Shown in pieces: positions 60,134 through 64,000 of a stretch of 64,000 nucleotides of DNA. A program made the position numbers and the translations under genes. This DNA comes from Terrabacter sp. Root181 (GTDB lineage Bacteria; Actinomycetota; Actinomycetes; Actinomycetales; Dermatophilaceae). The stretch covers positions 133 through 64,132 of the forward strand of contig NZ_LMHU01000007.1 in assembly GCF_001428505.1 (NCBI RefSeq), in the 5' to 3' direction. Position 1 is the stretch's first letter. Every line of letters starts with the position of its first letter. The notes beneath the pieces are model-generated. The model saw only the letters and a list, made by a program, of their open reading frames with translations, was not told the DNA's origin and did not search any database.

Positions 60134-61278
60134 CGTGACCCTGACCTCCTGATCAGTCTCCCACCGAGCCCGGTCAGGCCCGATGGTGCGAAGTAGACCA
60201 CGACGACGAAGAAGACGCCGAGGATGAAGAGCGGCTGTGACAGCACCTGGCGCACGACGACGGGCAGGTCCTGCAGGACGGCGGCGTTGCTCACCTCGAC
60301 GAGCCGCGCGTCCGCGTAGGTGTAGAGCACCCCTCCGATGACGGCGCCCCAGCGGCTTCCCGCTCCACCGAGGACGACCATGACCAGCAGCGAGAGCGTG
60401 AACTCCGACGTGGTCAGGTGGGGGTTGGAACCACCGAGCACGAGGGCGTGGACGACGCCACCGAGGGCGCCGAGGAACGACCCGACGACGATGGCGAGGA
60501 GCTTGACCCGGTACGTCCCGAAGCCGAGGACCGCGGCGCGCTGCTCGTTCTCGCGTACCGCCGCCATCGCGTGGCCGGCTCGTGACCGCACGAGCAGCGT
60601 GACGACGGCCCAGGCGACGACGACGAAGGCCAGGGCGAGCCAGAAGCGGTACGGCGCGTTGGCGACGCCGACGAGCACGTCGGGCACGGCCGCGCGGTCG
60701 AGGGGGCGCCCCTCCTCGCCCCCGGTCACGCCTCCCGGGTTGCGCATGACGATGATCGACGCGGCCTGGGCGAAGGCGAGGGTGACCATCGCGAAGGCGA
60801 TGCCGCCGACGCGCAGGGCGATGCCGCCCACGACGACGGCGAGCAGCGTGGACAGGCCCAGCGCGACGGGCACCGCGAGCGCAAGGGGCAGTGCCCAGGT
60901 GGAGAGCGAGATCGTCAGCAGGTAGCTGCCGGCAGCGACGAACAGGGCGTGCCCGAAGCTGAGCAGGCCCGTGCGACCGAAGAGGACGTCGTAGCTCAGC
61001 GCGATCCCGCCGATGACGAGGCACGTCGCGAGCAGCTGCATCGAGCCGGGACCGTTGACCCGTCCCGGCAGGACGCCCGGCAGCTCGATGGGGACGTAGG
61101 GCAGGTAGGCGAGCACCGCCAGGCCGACGACGGCGGGCAGCGCCCGGACGACGCGTCGCGCGGCGTGGCTCCCCTCCCCCGACGCCGTGGGCGTCGTCGA
61201 GGCCGTGGCCTCACCCTCTCCGTCCGGGGTCACCGAGGGCGTATGCGTGTCCGTGAGGTGGTCGGTGGGCGACGTCAT
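60130..61278 (-). CDS. livM: Branched-chain amino acid/amide-type ABC permease (LivM)
   Basis: A 382-residue permease with about ten helices after a 40-residue Thr/Ser-rich cytoplasmic tail. LivM blocks are LSYDVLFGRTGLLSFGHALF and AVRENEQRAAVLGFGTYRVK. Overlaps livH (ATGA) upstream and the hydrolase (ATGA) downstream. HAAL-type transporters carry branched-chain amino acids, amides, urea or aromatic acids; the substrate is not known here. Confidence 0.9.
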   Translation of the reverse strand: MTSPTDHLTDTHTPSVTPDGEGEATASTTPTASGEGSHAARRVVRALPAVVGLAVLAYLPYVPIELPGVLPGRVNGPGSMQLLATCLVIGGIALSYDVLFGRTGLLSFGHALFVAAGSYLLTISLSTWALPLALAVPVALGLSTLLAVVVGGIALRVGGIAFAMVTLAFAQAASIIVMRNPGGVTGGEEGRPLDRAAVPDVLVGVANAPYRFWLALAFVVVAWAVVTLLVRSRAGHAMAAVRENEQRAAVLGFGTYRVKLLAIVVGSFLGALGGVVHALVLGGSNPHLTTSEFTLSLLVMVVLGGAGSRWGAVIGGVLYTYADARLVEVSNAAVLQDLPVVVRQVLSQPLFILGVFFVVVVYFAPSGLTGLGGRLIRRSGSR

Positions 61279-62159
61279 GCCGTCGCTCCCTTCAGGGAGG
61301 TCGGTCGGAGCAGGAGGACCAGTGCGAGGAGCAGCACGACCGACAGGTCGCCGACCCCGCTCGCGGCGTAGTAGTTGGCGAGCTGCTGGACGAGCCCGAC
61401 GACCACGGCTGCGACGGCGGTCCCCGTCAGGGAGCCCATGCCGCCGATGACGACGACGATGAAGGCGAAGATGAGCAGCGAGCCGCCCTGCGCGGGTGAC
61501 ACGGCACCGGCGTACTGCGAGTAGAGCACCCCCGCGAGGCCGGCCGCGGCTCCACCGAGCGCGAAGACGATGGTGAACGTGCGGTGGACGTTGATGCCCA
61601 GCGCCTCGACCATCGTCCGGTTCTCGACGCCGGCCCGGATCACGAGGCCGAGGCGAGTCAGGTGGAGCAGGGCGAGCAGCCCGCCGAAGAGGGCGAGCGC
61701 GACGAGGAGGTAGACGAACCGGTCGTTCGGCAGGCGTGCGCCGAGGACCTCGGTCGTGCCGCTCATCCAGACCGGCTTGTCGACGGGGCGTGGGTCGGCG
61801 CCCCAGATGCCTTGGGCCGCAGCAACGCCCGCGAGCGAGAGGCCCACGGTGACGAGGACCTGCTGGATGTGGTGGCGGTAGAGCGGCCGGATGAGGACGA
61901 CCTCGACGACGAGGCCGACGACGGCCCCGAGCGCGATGGCAGCGACGACCCCGACCCCGAGTCGGCCCGCCACCGGCCACGCGGCAGGCAGGGCCCCCAT
62001 CGTCAGCCAGGCGGCATACGACCCCGCGGTCATGAAGACGCCGTGGGCGAAGTTGAGCACTCCCATGAGGCCGTAGATGAGGCTGAGGCCGCTCGCGGCG
62101 ATGAAGTAGAGGGCGCCCAGCCCGAGACCCGTGACGAGGAGCAGGACGAGGTCGCTCAC
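61275..62159 (-). CDS. livH: Branched-chain amino acid/amide-type ABC permease (LivH)
   Basis: A 294-residue permease with about eight helices. LivH blocks are SGLSLIYGLMGVLNFAHGVF and GVENRTMVEALGINVHRTFT. GTG start overlaps livF (GTGA), ATGA overlap with livM. Partner of LivM in the membrane. Confidence 0.92.
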   Translation of the reverse strand: MSDLVLLLVTGLGLGALYFIAASGLSLIYGLMGVLNFAHGVFMTAGSYAAWLTMGALPAAWPVAGRLGVGVVAAIALGAVVGLVVEVVLIRPLYRHHIQQVLVTVGLSLAGVAAAQGIWGADPRPVDKPVWMSGTTEVLGARLPNDRFVYLLVALALFGGLLALLHLTRLGLVIRAGVENRTMVEALGINVHRTFTIVFALGGAAAGLAGVLYSQYAGAVSPAQGGSLLIFAFIVVVIGGMGSLTGTAVAAVVVGLVQQLANYYAASGVGDLSVVLLLALVLLLRPTSLKGATA

Positions 62160-62908
62160 GCTGCTCCCTCCCGTCGCATCGAGACCCCGAGGAGCTCACG
62201 CGTCAGGTCGGCGTCGGCCACGAGGTCGGCCGCGGCCCCGCGGTGCACGACGGTGCCGGCGTCGAGGACGACGACGCGGTCCGCGATGCGACGCACGAGC
62301 GGGAGGTTCTGCTCGACGAGGAGGACCGGGGTCGTGCGTGCCACCTCGGCGAGCACGTCGGCGACCTCGGTGACGAGCTTGGGGGCCAGGCCCTTCGTGG
62401 GCTCGTCGACGAGCAGGAGGGCGTTCTCGCGCAGCAGGACCCGGGCGAGCGCGACCATCTGCTGCTGGCCGCCCGAGAGCGTGCCGGCCCGCTGTGCCCG
62501 GCGCGGGACGAGGTCGGGGAAGAGCCGCGCCACCACGTCGGCGTCGACACCGCGGACGGGGTCGACGAGCCGGAGGTTCTCGTCGACGGTCAGGCCGCCG
62601 AAGACCTCCCGGTCCTCCGGCACGTAGCCGATCCCGCCACGCACGATCCGCGCCGTCGTCAGGCCCTGGATCTCTCTGCCCTGCAGCAGGATGCGTCCCG
62701 TGCGTGGTGCCAGACCGATGATCGACCTGAGGGTCGTCGTCTTGCCGACGCCGTTGCGGCCCAGCAGCGCCGTCACGCCGGTCGCCGGCACGTCGAAGGA
62801 CACACCCTGGAGGATGTGCGACCCGCCGTAGCGGACATGGACGTCGTCGAGGCTGAGGACGGGCAGCACGGCGCCGTCGCCTCCGACCGACGGGTTCTGA
62901 TCGCTCAC
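62156..62908 (-). CDS. livF: ABC transporter ATP-binding protein (LivF)
   Basis: A 250-residue ATPase: Walker A GRNGVGKTT, GYVPEDREVF, signature LSGGQQQM, Walker B LLLVDEPTKGLAP, His in LLVEQN region. LivF-specific spacing. Overlaps livG and livH by GTGA on both sides. Confidence 0.92.
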   Translation of the reverse strand: MSDQNPSVGGDGAVLPVLSLDDVHVRYGGSHILQGVSFDVPATGVTALLGRNGVGKTTTLRSIIGLAPRTGRILLQGREIQGLTTARIVRGGIGYVPEDREVFGGLTVDENLRLVDPVRGVDADVVARLFPDLVPRRAQRAGTLSGGQQQMVALARVLLRENALLLVDEPTKGLAPKLVTEVADVLAEVARTTPVLLVEQNLPLVRRIADRVVVLDAGTVVHRGAAADLVADADLTRELLGVSMRREGAA

Positions 62909-63639
62909 AGTGCTTCTCCCAGGTAGGCCTGCTGGACCCGCTCGTCGCCCGTCACCTCGGTCGGCGCGCCGACCGCGAGCAGCTGCCCGTGGTGTAGGAC
63001 GGCCACGCGGTCGGCCAGGCCGAGGACGACGTGCATGTGGTGCTCGACCATCGCCACGGCCACCCCCGAGTCACGGACCTCGCCGATGATCTCGGTCAGC
63101 CCGTCCACGTCCTCGGCCGAGACGCCGGCCATCGGCTCGTCGAGGAGCAGCACCGCAGGGTCGGAGGCGAGGGCCATCGCGAGCTCGAGCTTGCGACGGT
63201 CGCCGTGCGAGAGGTCACCCGCGAGCGTGTCCGCGCGACCCGGCATACGCACCCGGGCGAGGAGCGACTCGATGACGCCCGACGACGCCGACCCTGCGGC
63301 CCGGAAGGGCGAGAAGGAGGCGCCGCCGACCGCCTGGACGGCGAGCCGGACGTTCTCCCCCGCCGACAGGCCGTCGAAGAGGGCGGACGTCTGGAAGGAG
63401 CGCGCCAGTCCCATCCGGGCGCGCCTGGTGGCGCTGGCTCCCGTGACGTCCTTCTCCTGCAAGGTGATCCGACCGGTCGACGGCCTGGTCACCCCACTGA
63501 GGATGTTGACGAACGATGACTTGCCCGCCCCGTTGGGGCCGATGATGCCGAGCAGCTCACCAGCCCCCACGGTCAGGGAGACGTCGTCGAGGATCTGGGC
63601 GCCGCCGACCTTCCAGCCGACCGCCTCTGCGCTGATCAC
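62905..63639 (-). CDS. livG: ABC transporter ATP-binding protein (LivG)
   Basis: A 244-residue ATPase: Walker A GPNGAGKSS, GLARSFQTSALFDGLSAGEN, signature LSHGDRRKLELA, Walker B LLLDEPMAGVS, VEHHMHVVLGLADRVAV. The last block is the LivG C-terminal specificity element. Overlaps livF (GTGA). Confidence 0.92.
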   Translation of the reverse strand: MISAEAVGWKVGGAQILDDVSLTVGAGELLGIIGPNGAGKSSFVNILSGVTRPSTGRITLQEKDVTGASATRRARMGLARSFQTSALFDGLSAGENVRLAVQAVGGASFSPFRAAGSASSGVIESLLARVRMPGRADTLAGDLSHGDRRKLELAMALASDPAVLLLDEPMAGVSAEDVDGLTEIIGEVRDSGVAVAMVEHHMHVVLGLADRVAVLHHGQLLAVGAPTEVTGDERVQQAYLGEAL

Positions 63640-63655
63640 GTCGGAAGGTGTCCGA

Positions 63656-64000
63656 TCACTTGAAGGGTGTGACGGGCGGCGCGACGGTTGCTGCGTCGAG
63701 CGTGTCGACGAGCTGCGGCACGACGTTGCTGCCGTCCTTCTTCAGGTTCGCCGTGAACATCGGCTGCAGGAGGGCGTGGTCCTCGGCCCGGATCTCGAGG
63801 GAGCCCTTGGGTCCGTCGAACGTCCACCCCTCCAGGGCGGTGACCATCTTGTCGACGTCACCGCCGCCCGCCTCGAGCGCGTGGACGATCATCTGGCCCG
63901 CGACGAAGCCGTCGTTGGTGAAGAGGTCAACAGTGGCGCCCTGCTTCTTCAGCCCGGCATCGAGGGCCTGGTAGGCGGCGTTGTCCGCCGCGCCATCGAA
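63656..64000 (-). CDS. livK: Liv-type substrate-binding protein, C-terminal part
   Basis: Only the last 114 residues are in the window; the gene continues past the right edge. Residues LKKQGATVDLFTNDGFVAGQ MIVHALEAGG and MVTALEGWTFDGPKGSLEIR AEDHALLQPMF are the typical C-terminal lobe of LivJ/K-type periplasmic-binding proteins. It is 16 bases upstream of livG in the same operon and brings the substrate to LivHM. Confidence 0.88.
   Translation of the reverse strand, partial: FDGAADNAAYQALDAGLKKQGATVDLFTNDGFVAGQMIVHALEAGGGDVDKMVTALEGWTFDGPKGSLEIRAEDHALLQPMFTANLKKDGSNVVPQLVDTLDAATVAPPVTPFK

Noticed and set aside
1-64000. CRISPR array or replication origin
   Set aside because: No regularly spaced direct repeats, DnaA-box cluster or AT-rich origin region was seen.

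Overview
The window is high-GC DNA with dense GTG/ATG starts, four-base ATGA/GTGA gene overlaps, coproporphyrin-type heme genes, MurJ, DUF3000, an HTH-MurA fusion and DUF4349. This is the signature of an actinobacterium, and the gene set fits the Intrasporangiaceae/Dermatophilaceae group best; the family is an inference from gene content, not a computed placement.

Layout. (1) 1-15.8 kb: the tail of a secreted PKD-domain protein, then a ten-gene minus-strand operon (14197 down to 1215) with a divergent deacylase gene. It encodes an oligopeptide importer (binding lipoprotein, permease, fused permease-ATPase, ATPase), two paralogous beta-lactamase-fold serine hydrolases, an M20 peptidase, a GNAT acyltransferase, an enolase-superfamily racemase and a PucR regulator. 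Together they read as a system that imports peptides or N-acyl amino acids, cuts them, and converts D-amino acids to L-amino acids by N-acylation, racemisation and deacylation. (2) 15.8-30.3 kb: an accretion zone downstream of tRNA-Val(GAC). Copies of the tRNA 3' end lie at 16.07 and 18.87 kb, and integrase 3'-end remnants lie beside the 16.07 kb copy and the intact tRNA. The zone carries a one-piece ECF sigma/membrane/extracellular protein, two aldo-keto reductases, a truncated IS110, phage- or ICE-like small genes, and a MerR/YnfA metal module in which at least three of four genes are broken. (3) 30.3-30.6 kb: intact tRNA-Gly, tRNA-Cys and tRNA-Val, transcribed leftwards. (4) 30.6-64 kb: ordinary chromosome. 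It holds YihY, an acyl-CoA dehydrogenase, PPK2, a RibD-C reductase, a VWA protein, MsrB, HemQ/HemG/HemE split by MurJ and DUF4349, DUF3000 with an RNase D-like protein, FadA-FadB, HTH-MurA, an esterase coupled to an E2-like acyltransferase, a 3-hydroxybutyrate-type SDR beside a GAF-PucR regulator, DUF1254/1214, and a Liv-type ABC transporter coupled to an alpha/beta hydrolase. The transporter runs off the right edge.

Two global signals stand out. Many genes show a -10-like hexamer (TAnnnT) ending 6 or 7 bases before the start codon, the pattern of leaderless transcription; this also fixes several starts. The heptamer GGCATAC/GTATGCC was found about 20 times in 30.6-64 kb, 4 times in 1-16 kb and not at all in 16-30 kb by eye, which independently marks the tRNA as a boundary.

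All functions are from reading translations and motifs. No database search, structure prediction or composition statistic was run.
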